Shown: positions 1 to 6,224, counted from the first letter of the stretch. The stretch: 7,712 nt of DNA from Candidatus Aminicenantota bacterium (GCA_029880275.1 JAOUOQ010000085.1:1-7712); one strand, 5' to 3'. Notes: generated from the letters alone by a model not told the origin. A program made the numbers and translations.

Positions 1-34
1 GATGGAGAGAGTTCGAATCCTACTCCCTCCGCCA
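1..34 (+). pseudogene. 3' end of a decayed tRNA-Ser-like gene (cut by window start)
   Basis: The segment reads as a T arm followed by an acceptor 3' strand, discriminator G and encoded CCA (32-34). The T loop TTCGAAT (12-18) is canonical, but the T stem (7-11 against 19-23) pairs at only about three of five positions, which argues for decay. It matches the 3' end of the pseudo-tRNA ending at 3266 closely, including TCCTACTC and the flanking CAGAG, and is less like the intact tRNA-Ser ending at 4785. The 5' part and promoter lie outside the window, so a functional divergent tRNA cannot be fully excluded. Confidence 0.6.
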
Positions 35-53
35 GAGTTATAAATTTATAGGT

Positions 54-82
54 TTAAGAGTATTTATTAAAAAGGTTATACT
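54..82 (+). promoter_or_regulatory. candidate promoter of the AlbA_2-like gene
   Basis: TTAAGA (54-59) and TATACT (77-82) are separated by 17 nt. They match the sigma70 consensus at four and five of six positions. Transcription would start near position 90, leaving a leader of about 36 nt before the ATG at 126. The region is very AT-rich, so a chance match is possible. Read-through from the tRNA-like unit just upstream is an alternative source of transcript. Confidence 0.35.
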
Positions 83-125
83 ATAAGATTTATGCTTACC
101 ATTTTCCAAATCTAAAAATAAAATT

Positions 126-1352
126 ATGCGTAAAAGATTATCACAGCAAGAAATTTTTGAGCTAATACAATCAAAGCAAGAGACTAAGAATCTTGACTTT
201 AAAAAATACTTCAATTGGAAAAAAGCTTCAAATGATGAGAAGTTAATGATCGTAAAACATATCCTGTCTATGGCAAATACCAAGGATGGAGGAAAGATAA
301 TCTTTGGCGTAGAAGATAGGACTTTTAAACTTAAGGGATTGCCTAAGAACAATTATGAGAGTTTTGACCAAACAGAAGTTAACAACTTCCTTCAGAATTA
401 TACTGACCCAAAATTTTATTGCCAGGTATATAAAGAAGAAATTAATGGAAAGCTTATAGTGGTAATAGATGTTCCCGAATTTGAAGAACTAGCCATAATA
501 TGTGCCAAAGATGCATTTTCGCAGAATAAAACAAAGCATATTTTAAAAAAGGGACAAATATATATAAGAACCAAAAAAGCTTCTAGTGAGGCAATATCTT
601 CTTCATACGAAATGAAAGAACTATTAGAACTGGCTTGCAGCAAGAGATTTGGAATCTCTTCTAAAGAAGAATATGAAAAAGAAATAAAAGAAGCTGATGA
701 AATTTTAAATGAAATGATTAGAAAAGAAATTGAAAAGTATGCGTATTGGGAAATAATTGCTCACCCTGTTAATTATCAAGAAAAACTAATTGAGGATATT
801 ATTAAAACAAAAGAATTAATAATGAAATCGCAAGTAAAAGTGCGTGGAAATTATTTCCCTTATTTACAGGACATATCAAATTTCAACACGGGAATACAAT
901 TTTATGCTAAGCAATATGAAGGTGGCAGAATTTATCAAAGCGGTCTGTTTAAAATGTTCACAATCATGTTTATTGATAATGAAATTAATACTAAAAATTT
1001 ATTTAATTTTGTTTACATAATACACGTGGTAACAATGTTTTTCCTCTTTTTTAAAAAAATATATGGAGATATTTTGCCTAAAGAGAGTATAAATTTATCA
1101 ATATCATTGAATGGATGCTTAGGAAGAGAACTTTATCATCGTGGAATACCGCTATTCGATCGTGGAGGACCTTATATCTGTAAGATTGTAAAAATAGCTA
1201 AAGAAGAGAAACTAAAGGTTTCTGATTTACAAACTTATTATAAAGAGAAAGCAATAGCATTTCTTAAGCACATATTTCAAATGTTTAATTGTGAAGCATG
1301 CGATGAGGATATTATAAAATATCAAAATATGATCCATGAGAATAAAGCTTAA
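126..1352 (+). CDS. AlbA_2 (Schlafen-like) domain protein, 408 aa
   Basis: The N-terminal part (about residues 10-160) looks like an AlbA_2/Schlafen AlbA-type domain. It has the E-x4-[DE]-F-K signature (E19, D24, K26) and the SMANTKDGGKIIFGVED block at 48-64, ending in D64. Family members are annotated as nucleic-acid-binding or divergent ATP-binding proteins, and animal Schlafens use an E/E/D triad at equivalent places to cut tRNA. Residues 165-408 match nothing I recognise. They start with a charged, probably coiled helix (about 178-205) and include a hydrophobic stretch (about 293-310) that is more likely a buried helix than a clear membrane span. ATG 126 is the only sensible start, although no Shine-Dalgarno is visible before it. 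The gene is a lone cargo between a decayed tRNA-Ser end and a tRNA-promoter copy, in AT-rich DNA unlike the right half. Domain call fairly sure; biochemical activity unknown. Confidence 0.8.
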   Translation: MRKRLSQQEIFELIQSKQETKNLDFKKYFNWKKASNDEKLMIVKHILSMANTKDGGKIIFGVEDRTFKLKGLPKNNYESFDQTEVNNFLQNYTDPKFYCQVYKEEINGKLIVVIDVPEFEELAIICAKDAFSQNKTKHILKKGQIYIRTKKASSEAISSSYEMKELLELACSKRFGISSKEEYEKEIKEADEILNEMIRKEIEKYAYWEIIAHPVNYQEKLIEDIIKTKELIMKSQVKVRGNYFPYLQDISNFNTGIQFYAKQYEGGRIYQSGLFKMFTIMFIDNEINTKNLFNFVYIIHVVTMFFLFFKKIYGDILPKESINLSISLNGCLGRELYHRGIPLFDRGGPYICKIVKIAKEEKLKVSDLQTYYKEKAIAFLKHIFQMFNCEACDEDIIKYQNMIHENKA

Positions 1353-1371
1353 TTTTTACAGTATAAAAATT
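1351..1371 (+). terminator. AT-only hairpin at the end of the AlbA_2-like gene
   Basis: AATTTTTA (1351-1358) and TAAAAATT (1364-1371) form a perfect 8-bp inverted repeat around a 5-nt loop and overlap the TAA stop (1350-1352). The stem has no G-C pair and no strong T-tract follows, so termination would be weak. It lies 1 nt before the -35 box of the next promoter copy and may separate the two units. Confidence 0.35.
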
Positions 1372-1372
1372 C

Positions 1373-1401
1373 TTGATATTAAGGATTAATTAGCCTATAA
1401 T
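1373..1401 (+). promoter_or_regulatory. orphan copy of the tRNA-Ser promoter
   Basis: TTGATA (1373-1378) and TATAAT (1396-1401) are separated by 17 nt, the same layout as the live tRNA-Ser promoter. The sequence from AATTAGCC through TATAATTTTAATAG is identical to that promoter. No tRNA follows at the expected distance (about 1451). The boxes are near consensus, so it may still fire, giving a transcript that runs toward the 3' end of the opposing methyltransferase gene. Confidence 0.65.
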
Positions 1402-1435
1402 TTTAATAGCTCCTTAAAAAAGTTTTCTTCCTTTG
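1373..1435 (+). repeat. tRNA-Ser upstream repeat, copy 1 (tRNA lost)
   Basis: This segment aligns with 3098-3160 and 4616-4678. It keeps the -35, the 17-nt spacer, the -10, and a shared leader whose tail (TTCTTCCT) matches copy 2 best. Similarity fades after about 1435. No acceptor stem, anticodon loop or T arm of a tRNA can be recognised in 1436-1573, so this copy is a promoter remnant. Confidence 0.65.
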
Positions 1436-1538
1436 AAATATCTTTTTAGGTCCTATCTGTAATCTCAATAGTTTGGAGGAATTTCGGCAAAATTTTGAAA
1501 GAGTTATATTGGATATAATCTTACATAAAAATCAAGAC

Positions 1539-1574
1539 ATAACTTACAGGAGTCTATAATAAATCATAAGTTAT
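1539..1574 (-). terminator. weak inverted repeat after the first methyltransferase gene
   Basis: ATAACTTA (1539-1546) and TAAGTTAT (1567-1574) are exact 8-nt inverted repeats with a 20-nt loop, lying at the minus-strand stop codon (1574-1576). On the minus strand a modest T-rich stretch (TTGATTTTTA) follows. The large loop and AT-rich stem make this a weak terminator candidate. Confidence 0.25.
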
Positions 1575-2881
1575 TAAAGTGTATTTTTATTACCTGTCTT
1601 TACTTTTAAATTTACCAAAGTTCGCTCTGATCCATATTGAGAGAACCAAAATTTTCCTTCTTTAACTATATCAAAAGTTAGTATATAAGATCCTTCATTT
1701 TTTGGTGCACTGAATCTACCTATAATGTTTACTTGTTCTTTAGGCTTAATGCTTAAAGGCAAGCCTATTCGAGCAAAATCATTGTCTAAAATCTTTCCGG
1801 TGTCATCTTTAAGTTTTATCCCTAATCTATAATCGCCGATAATTTCACCACTTGAGATCCATTCAAAAGAAGATAGGTTTGTTACTTTTACCTGCAAAGC
1901 TAACTCTTCTGCAGGATAGCAATCAATGCTGTTTCTATCTAGATGTATTAACGCTTTAATAGATGTTTCTTCTTTTTTATCCTCAGTAACAGCACTTTTG
2001 TATGCAACAAATAATATGTTTCTTTCGATGTTTAGCATATAAATTTCTAAAACTTCTATGATTTTGATAATTAGTATATAAATTGATCTTTTTATTATAA
2101 ATAATAATCTCATTATTAAATGTAAAATATCTTTAAATTTATAGAACCAACTTTCCCCACTCCACTTTTTATATATTTTAGAAATATAATGGGAATTTTC
2201 TTTTAAAACTCGCCATTCTTCGACTTTCATGTTATATTGAGGACTAATATACATTATGGGCTTAATGACCATGCTTTTGAAGCCTGCTTCCTGGCACCAC
2301 TTATATAATTCTTCAATCATAATATCTTGCTCTAATACGCCAAAGTCATCTCTTGCTAAAAGGGAGGCTGGACTATTTGAATGTCCTACTCCTGGTTCGC
2401 GAAAAACAACTCTACCATTTTTAGATAGAATTCGATAGAACTCTTTTATTGCCAATTCCATATCAGGAACATGATGTAGTGAGTGCATACAAATAATTCG
2501 GTCAACACTATTATTAATTAAAGGGATACGCTCCATATCTCCAACAACCGATCTTTTATTCTGCAATCGTTCAGCACCTACTCGAAGCATATCAATTGAA
2601 AGGTCTATAGAAACGGTTTTAAATTTCAAGCGCTGTAGCCACTCGCTAACCCAGCAACCTCCCGCTCCAGCGTCCAAGATTATACATTCTTTATCAGCTT
2701 CTAAAACACTAAGAACTTTGCAAAAGTCAGCAATTAAATGAAGTGAATCATCATTGAAAAGATGTCCAGGTGGCGTAAAAGGTTTATACTGCTCCCATAA
2801 ATAGCCTTTTGTGCGCTTTAAATATTCTTTTTCGGATTGCTTATATTTATTAGCTTCCTTTTTTATTGAATAATTAGACAT
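1574..2881 (-). CDS. SAM-dependent methyltransferase with C-terminal beta-sandwich domain, 435 aa
   Basis: Residues about 60-165 form a class I (Methyltransf_11-like) Rossmann methyltransferase. Motif I is ILDAGAGG at 68-75, the acidic motif II is SIDLS at 91-95, then come GDMERIPL at 114-121 and a CMHSLHHVPD segment at 131-140. Residues about 250-295 are strongly hydrophobic with interspersed charges and could associate with the membrane. The C-terminal part (about 315-428) looks like an Ig-like beta-sandwich, with the pattern V-T-N, W, YRLG, LP, P, SAP, GSY and WF seen in accessory domains of some polysaccharide-related proteins. Substrate is unknown; methylation of a surface glycan or its lipid-linked precursor is a reasonable guess. 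Start ATG 2879-2881 has no clear Shine-Dalgarno. It is a lone gene, opposite in direction to the tRNA copies. Methyltransferase call secure, C-terminal fold moderate. Confidence 0.85.
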   Translation of the reverse strand: MSNYSIKKEANKYKQSEKEYLKRTKGYLWEQYKPFTPPGHLFNDDSLHLIADFCKVLSVLEADKECIILDAGAGGCWVSEWLQRLKFKTVSIDLSIDMLRVGAERLQNKRSVVGDMERIPLINNSVDRIICMHSLHHVPDMELAIKEFYRILSKNGRVVFREPGVGHSNSPASLLARDDFGVLEQDIMIEELYKWCQEAGFKSMVIKPIMYISPQYNMKVEEWRVLKENSHYISKIYKKWSGESWFYKFKDILHLIMRLLFIIKRSIYILIIKIIEVLEIYMLNIERNILFVAYKSAVTEDKKEETSIKALIHLDRNSIDCYPAEELALQVKVTNLSSFEWISSGEIIGDYRLGIKLKDDTGKILDNDFARIGLPLSIKPKEQVNIIGRFSAPKNEGSYILTFDIVKEGKFWFSQYGSERTLVNLKVKTGNKNTL

Positions 2882-2956
2882 TTTAAATATATTTATTTGT
2901 TATGCCTAAGCATTTGAGGTTTTTATTGCAAAATTCAATAATTTATAGCTTATTAC

Positions 2957-2973
2957 GAGATATTTTGTATCTC
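2957..2973. other. small perfect inverted repeat in the 2882-3097 gap
   Basis: GAGATA (2957-2962) and TATCTC (2968-2973) form a 6-bp stem with a 5-nt loop. A short T-run (about 2981-2985) lies downstream on the plus strand, so it could be a weak terminator or a regulator site upstream of the first methyltransferase gene. The rest of this AT-rich gap shows no gene; AATGT/ACATT at 3066-3079 is another minor hairpin. Confidence 0.25.
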
Positions 2974-3097
2974 TTCCAGCTTTTTCAACAGATTAATCGT
3001 AATGAGTATAACCTAAACTTTGCCTAAAGTAAAGATCCCATTGAGAAAAATATCGGTTACCCAAAAATGTGAAAACATTGCCACTTCCTAAAAAAGG

Positions 3098-3126
3098 TTG
3101 ATTTTAGCGGTCAATTAGCCAATAAT
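3098..3126 (+). promoter_or_regulatory. decayed promoter of the pseudo-tRNA
   Basis: TTGATT (3098-3103) and AATAAT (3121-3126) are 17 nt apart. The -35 is identical to that of the live tRNA-Ser promoter, but the first base of the -10 box has changed from T to A, a position important for sigma70 promoters. Distance from the -10 box to the tRNA start (55 nt) equals that of the live copy. Activity is probably reduced. Confidence 0.55.
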
Positions 3127-3175
3127 TTAAATAGTTCTTTAATAATCATTTCTTCCTGTTGGTATGTCATCCTCT

Positions 3176-3266
3176 GGAGAGGTGCGGTAGTGGGTGTACC
3201 GGTTTGCCGGCTAAGCAGCTGTCCCAAACAGGGTGGAGAGGGGCTCAAATCCTACTCTCTCCGTCA
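3176..3266 (+). pseudogene. pseudo-tRNA-Ser(GCU), full length but degenerate
   Basis: The acceptor strands GGAGAGG (3176-3182) and TCTCTCC (3256-3262) still pair, with one G-T wobble. The anticodon GCT is kept at 3210-3212, at the same offset as in the intact tRNA. Defects: the invariant T33 is G (3209), the T loop reads CTCAAAT instead of TTCGAAT, the T stem has two mismatches, the outer anticodon-stem pair is broken, and the 3' end is TCA instead of CCA. The D stem is CGG/CCG where the intact copy has CTG/CAG, so pairing was preserved through a double change. It probably functioned before decay. A functional tRNA is very unlikely. Confidence 0.8.
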
Positions 3267-3357
3267 GAGCTTTACATTGCACGCCCGGAAATCTTAAAGA
3301 GTGATATTTTTGTCTTTTTGGAGTCTCAGCTTTTTGAAGGAAGGGATTCTGCGGGCT

Positions 3358-3619
3358 CTATTTTGCACTATAATTTTCGGTATGGGATAAAAGAAAATTC
3401 TTTATAATAGTCTCACCCGGAAGCACATTTAAAAAATCCTCAACGCACACCAGGCATGACCACCAAGCATCAGAGGGCTCTTTCACTGATAAATAGCCTT
3501 TATATGCTCACCAGTAAGGGGTATGTTCTCTGCTTTTAATTGGGTTGTCATTAAATCTTACAAGCGAGAGCATCTTTCTATATGGCGCCACGGCAAGAAT
3601 AAATTGTGCATTTTTGGGG
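3358..3619 (-). pseudogene. possible decayed reading frame in a 353-nt gene-free stretch
   Basis: The stretch 3267-3619 has no intact gene. On the minus strand, just after the second methyltransferase gene and in another frame, about 85 codons are open except for one TGA at 3508-3510, ending at TAG 3358-3360. The conceptual peptide has protein-like segments such as ILAVAPYRKMLSLVRF, then, after the stop, AYKGYLSVKEPSDAWW. I do not recognise the family. The G+C content here is higher than in the AT-rich genes to the left. A chance open frame remains possible. Nothing recognisable is seen in 3267-3357. Confidence 0.3.
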
Positions 3620-4465
3620 CTATTTAATGCTTTTTGCTCCCATTAAGATAGTATAGCCAAGCTTATAGAAGGGGAATCGTGTATTAATAGTGCTATCTAC
3701 CTTTCCCAGCCTACGAAATAATTTCCCCCAGAAGTTAACTTTCATCCCATACTGAAATCGGAGAGGAATGAGTAACGATAAGATATGAACTCCCATAAAG
3801 GATATAGGCTCAAAGTAATATTTCTCAAGCAATGTGTTGAGCTCACCAAAAGAAAATGTTTTTAAATAGAGAGACACTCTTTCACCATCAGTTGAATAAG
3901 CGCACTCCCATTTTCTCCATTGGCCTGTTTTTTTAAGCAATATAGCTTTACTTAATTCTCTGGGATGATAGAGCAAATGAAGATTCCACTTATTGAGCAC
4001 CGAAAAAGCAATTATCCCTCCGGGCTTTATCACTCTGCTTATCTCAGAGAAGGCTTTTTCATACTCCTTAATATGAGATATCATGCCTCCGTAGGATGAG
4101 ATATAGTCGAAATGAGAGTCCGGAAAAGGAAGATTTAAAGCGTCGGCTTGAATAAGTAATATATTGGCTTTATCCGGGAACTTTTCTTGGGCCTTTTTTA
4201 ATAAAGGATAAGTGATGTCGATTCCACTTACAGTCTTGGCATATTTACTTAAGAAAGGAATTTGCAAGCCCGTTCCGCATCCAAGGTCTAATACATTCCC
4301 CCTTATAAACGGTTTAAGAATATTGAGATGTTTATTATATAATTCATATTCATTAATATAAAAAGCTTCGGTATCTATGGCATCGTATGTCTCAGCTTGA
4401 AGTGTATAGGCAGAGACAATGTCATCATTATTCTGACCCCCAGGTTTATCGTCTTCTATCTCCAT
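3620..4465 (-). CDS. class I SAM-dependent methyltransferase, 281 aa
   Basis: The protein is a complete small methyltransferase of the Methyltransf_11/25 type. The glycine-rich motif I is VLDLGCGTG at 58-66, the acidic end of strand 2 is GIDI at 81-84, then QADALNLPFP at 106-115 and RVIKPGG at 144-150. The helical C-terminal half ends in FPFYKLGYTILMGAKS. It is closer to ubiquinone/menaquinone-type and small-molecule methyltransferases than to nucleic-acid ones, but no substrate can be named. Start ATG 4463-4465 has no strong Shine-Dalgarno; a good minus-strand promoter lies just upstream. It is a lone gene facing away from the intact tRNA-Ser. Its composition is AT-rich but less extreme than the first two cargo genes, suggesting a separate origin. 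It is not an obvious duplicate of the 1574-2881 gene: only the shared fold matches. Confidence 0.85.
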   Translation of the reverse strand: MEIEDDKPGGQNNDDIVSAYTLQAETYDAIDTEAFYINEYELYNKHLNILKPFIRGNVLDLGCGTGLQIPFLSKYAKTVSGIDITYPLLKKAQEKFPDKANILLIQADALNLPFPDSHFDYISSYGGMISHIKEYEKAFSEISRVIKPGGIIAFSVLNKWNLHLLYHPRELSKAILLKKTGQWRKWECAYSTDGERVSLYLKTFSFGELNTLLEKYYFEPISFMGVHILSLLIPLRFQYGMKVNFWGKLFRRLGKVDSTINTRFPFYKLGYTILMGAKSIK

Positions 4466-4484
4466 CGTTAATCTACTTCCCAGA

Positions 4485-4497
4485 CATGTTCCACATG
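4485..4497. other. short palindrome in the methyltransferase leader
   Basis: CATGT (4485-4489) and ACATG (4493-4497) are exact inverted repeats with a 3-nt spacer. They lie between the minus-strand promoter (4512-4539) and the start codon (4463-4465), where an operator or small leader hairpin could sit. It is short enough to be chance. Confidence 0.2.
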
Positions 4498-4511
4498 CCC
4501 ATTGAACATAT

Positions 4512-4539
4512 ATTATAATACTAAATTATAAGAAGTCAA
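4512..4539 (-). promoter_or_regulatory. promoter of the second methyltransferase gene
   Basis: Read on the minus strand, TTGACT (4539-4534) and TATAAT (4517-4512) are separated by 16 nt, a near-consensus sigma70 promoter. Transcription would begin near 4505, giving a leader of about 40 nt. It diverges from the tRNA-Ser promoter, whose -35 begins at 4616. Confidence 0.6.
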
Positions 4540-4615
4540 AAAAAACTTGAGTATTTAGCAAATTTTAGCTCATTTAAGCATCAACTCTTCCATCACATTT
4601 ATTTCATTGAAAGGG

Positions 4616-4644
4616 TTGATTTTCAGAGCTAATTAGCCTATAAT
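4616..4644 (+). promoter_or_regulatory. promoter of the intact tRNA-Ser
   Basis: TTGATT (4616-4621) and a perfect TATAAT (4639-4644) are 17 nt apart. The expected start is near 4651, leaving a leader of roughly 43 nt before the mature tRNA. The same arrangement recurs at 1373 and 3098, which supports its reality. Confidence 0.8.
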
Positions 4645-4693
4645 TTTAATAGTTCTTTAATAATCAATTCTTTCTATAGAGAAGTCATCTGGC

Positions 4694-4788
<95 letters not shown>

Positions 4789-4882
4789 TTTTCTTGCCTT
4801 CCCGTTTTCACTTCAATAAAATAATACCCTCAGCAAACCATTTGCGTAAAAAAAGCGTATATTATGGTAAAAGGAGGGTGAT

Positions 4883-6178
4883 ATGAAAAAATCAGTTTTC
4901 ATCCTGAATGTCTCAGTAATTTTTCTTTTAATCCTGGCTTTCTCTTCGAGTGCCATCCATGCCCAGGCGGAGAAAAAGGAGCGCAGGCTTAACATCGCCA
5001 TTGTGGGGGGCATAAGTAACCCCGACCCGCTTTACAACCCGTATACGTATTGCAATCTCCGGGAAGTGCAGCTTCTGCTTCTGGATATGGCCGAGCAGCC
5101 GATGACCGGAGAGGAGATCACCGCCCGCATCAGCGGGTCGAATGCCTCCATAGACGACCTGCTGCGGCTGGAAATCATCCGCCAGGAGGGGGACCTCTAC
5201 TACATCAACTTCCCCCTGTTCACCGATAGGGACCAGCGGCTCATAACCCGGGTGGCGGATATATACAGCCAAAAACTCGCCGACAGCATCTCCCAGAAAA
5301 AGGAGGAAATCTACCGACTGCTGGGGAGCTATCGTCCCACGGGGATTGAGCCCTCAAAGTTAGGTTTCATAATGATAGGGGGGCTTATCCTCGACCTTGA
5401 GGGTCTGCGTCTGCTGAGCGAGCACGGCTACATCGCCCACGGTGTCGAAAAGCCCGGCGGAAACCGCTACATCCTCAACGCCCAGGAGGTGACCGAGTTC
5501 TCGCTCAAGGAGATTTACTGGGGCTGCCACACCGATAGTGTCAATGGTGTTACGCTGATGACCTTTGGCGATCACCATTTCGAAACCTTGCGCAGCGCTT
5601 TCCCCGACCTGCTGTGGGGATTGGGAAGAAGACTGGGTACCAGCCTCAGGAAGGACCTACCCGAACTCTATGGCACGGAACTCCTGACGGTGCTGAACGA
5701 CCAGATGGATTCTTTCTTAGAAGATGTGGTTACTGTATTGCTTCGACTTAAAGAATCCCCGGCTGGATTGCCTGAGCTGGAGAAAGCCGCCTCGCTTGAC
5801 CGCGAATATCTTGAGCACATCCTCAATTTCCTCGTCAAAATTCGCTACATCTCACAGGAAGGCGAAACCTATCATCTGCTGATACCCGTGCTCACCGAAG
5901 CCGACCAGGAGATGTTCCAGAAAATACGGGGCATGGTAAGCGAGGAGATACTCAACTGGCTGCAGACCTATTACGCCCAGATAAAAGAGGATTTAAAGGA
6001 TATCAGCGCGGTAAGAAACAGGGTGAATTACGGGGAGGTCTTCAATATGCTGTGGCACTACTTCTTTGGCTATACCAACAAATTTCTGGCTCGCTCGGGA
6101 CTGATCTACGACACCTATAGTGCTCCTCAGGGATTTACCGGCTTTCTACCAGCAGTCCTGTCGGGGTTAGAGAGATAG
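4883..6178 (+). CDS. secreted protein with duplicated winged-helix-like domains, 431 aa
   Basis: A typical signal peptide covers residues 1-29: lysines at 2-3, a hydrophobic core at about 6-20, and AQA before the predicted cut. The mature part appears to be an internal duplication. Each half has a winged-helix-like segment of three helices and a beta hairpin (about 62-110 and 284-334). A PLFTDRDQ or PVLTEADQ strand-turn follows (111-118, 335-342), then a helical region ending in LSEHGYI (178-184) or LARSGLI (402-408). The intracellular relatives of this fold are MarR/ArsR-type DNA binders, so an exported version is odd and probably serves protein-protein contact or regulation in the envelope. 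I cannot name the family. Start: AGGAGG (4872-4877) lies 5 nt before ATG 4883. It stands alone, convergent with guaA, and has the higher G+C of the backbone. Confidence 0.75.
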   Translation: MKKSVFILNVSVIFLLILAFSSSAIHAQAEKKERRLNIAIVGGISNPDPLYNPYTYCNLREVQLLLLDMAEQPMTGEEITARISGSNASIDDLLRLEIIRQEGDLYYINFPLFTDRDQRLITRVADIYSQKLADSISQKKEEIYRLLGSYRPTGIEPSKLGFIMIGGLILDLEGLRLLSEHGYIAHGVEKPGGNRYILNAQEVTEFSLKEIYWGCHTDSVNGVTLMTFGDHHFETLRSAFPDLLWGLGRRLGTSLRKDLPELYGTELLTVLNDQMDSFLEDVVTVLLRLKESPAGLPELEKAASLDREYLEHILNFLVKIRYISQEGETYHLLIPVLTEADQEMFQKIRGMVSEEILNWLQTYYAQIKEDLKDISAVRNRVNYGEVFNMLWHYFFGYTNKFLARSGLIYDTYSAPQGFTGFLPAVLSGLER

Positions 6179-6179
6179 T

Positions 6180-6224
6180 ACCCCGTAGGAGGGGTCTATT
6201 AACGGCCGGAAAGGAAACCTCCTT
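6180..6224 (+). terminator. two small hairpins after the secreted-protein gene
   Basis: ACCCC (6180-6184) pairs with GGGGT (6191-6195) across 6 nt, and AAGGA (6211-6215) pairs with TCCTT (6220-6224) across 4 nt with a pyrimidine-rich tail. Both lie in the 180-nt gap between convergent genes. Neither has a proper T-tract, so the terminator call is tentative. Confidence 0.3.

Larger units (their letters stand above)
3098..3266 (+). repeat. promoter plus tRNA-Ser unit, copy 2 (decayed)
   Basis: This is a full-length homologue of 4616-4785. From the -10 box to the tRNA start the two copies align without gaps over 55 nt, with about 42 identical positions by hand count. The tRNA parts then align over 91 against 92 nt. 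Repeat length therefore covers promoter, leader and whole tRNA, not just a tRNA 3' end as in ordinary integrase attachment sites. Confidence 0.75.

Noticed and set aside
1495..1519. Promoter TTGAAA with TATAAT
   Set aside because: The spacer is only 13 nt, too short for a sigma70 promoter.
3176..3266. A second functional tRNA-Ser
   Set aside because: T33 is replaced, the T loop and T stem are broken, CCA is TCA, and the promoter -10 box is damaged.
3159..3407. An 82-codon plus-strand open frame across the pseudo-tRNA
   Set aside because: Its first third is the tRNA copy itself. There is no ribosome site and no protein-like pattern.
4835..4865. Promoter for the secreted-protein gene
   Set aside because: TATATT or TATTAT is present at 4858-4865, but no -35-like hexamer lies at a suitable distance; expression could come from tRNA read-through or a weak promoter.
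4928..5578. Minus-strand open frames of 114 and 72 codons
   Set aside because: They lie opposite the secreted-protein gene, which has a signal peptide and a strong ribosome site.
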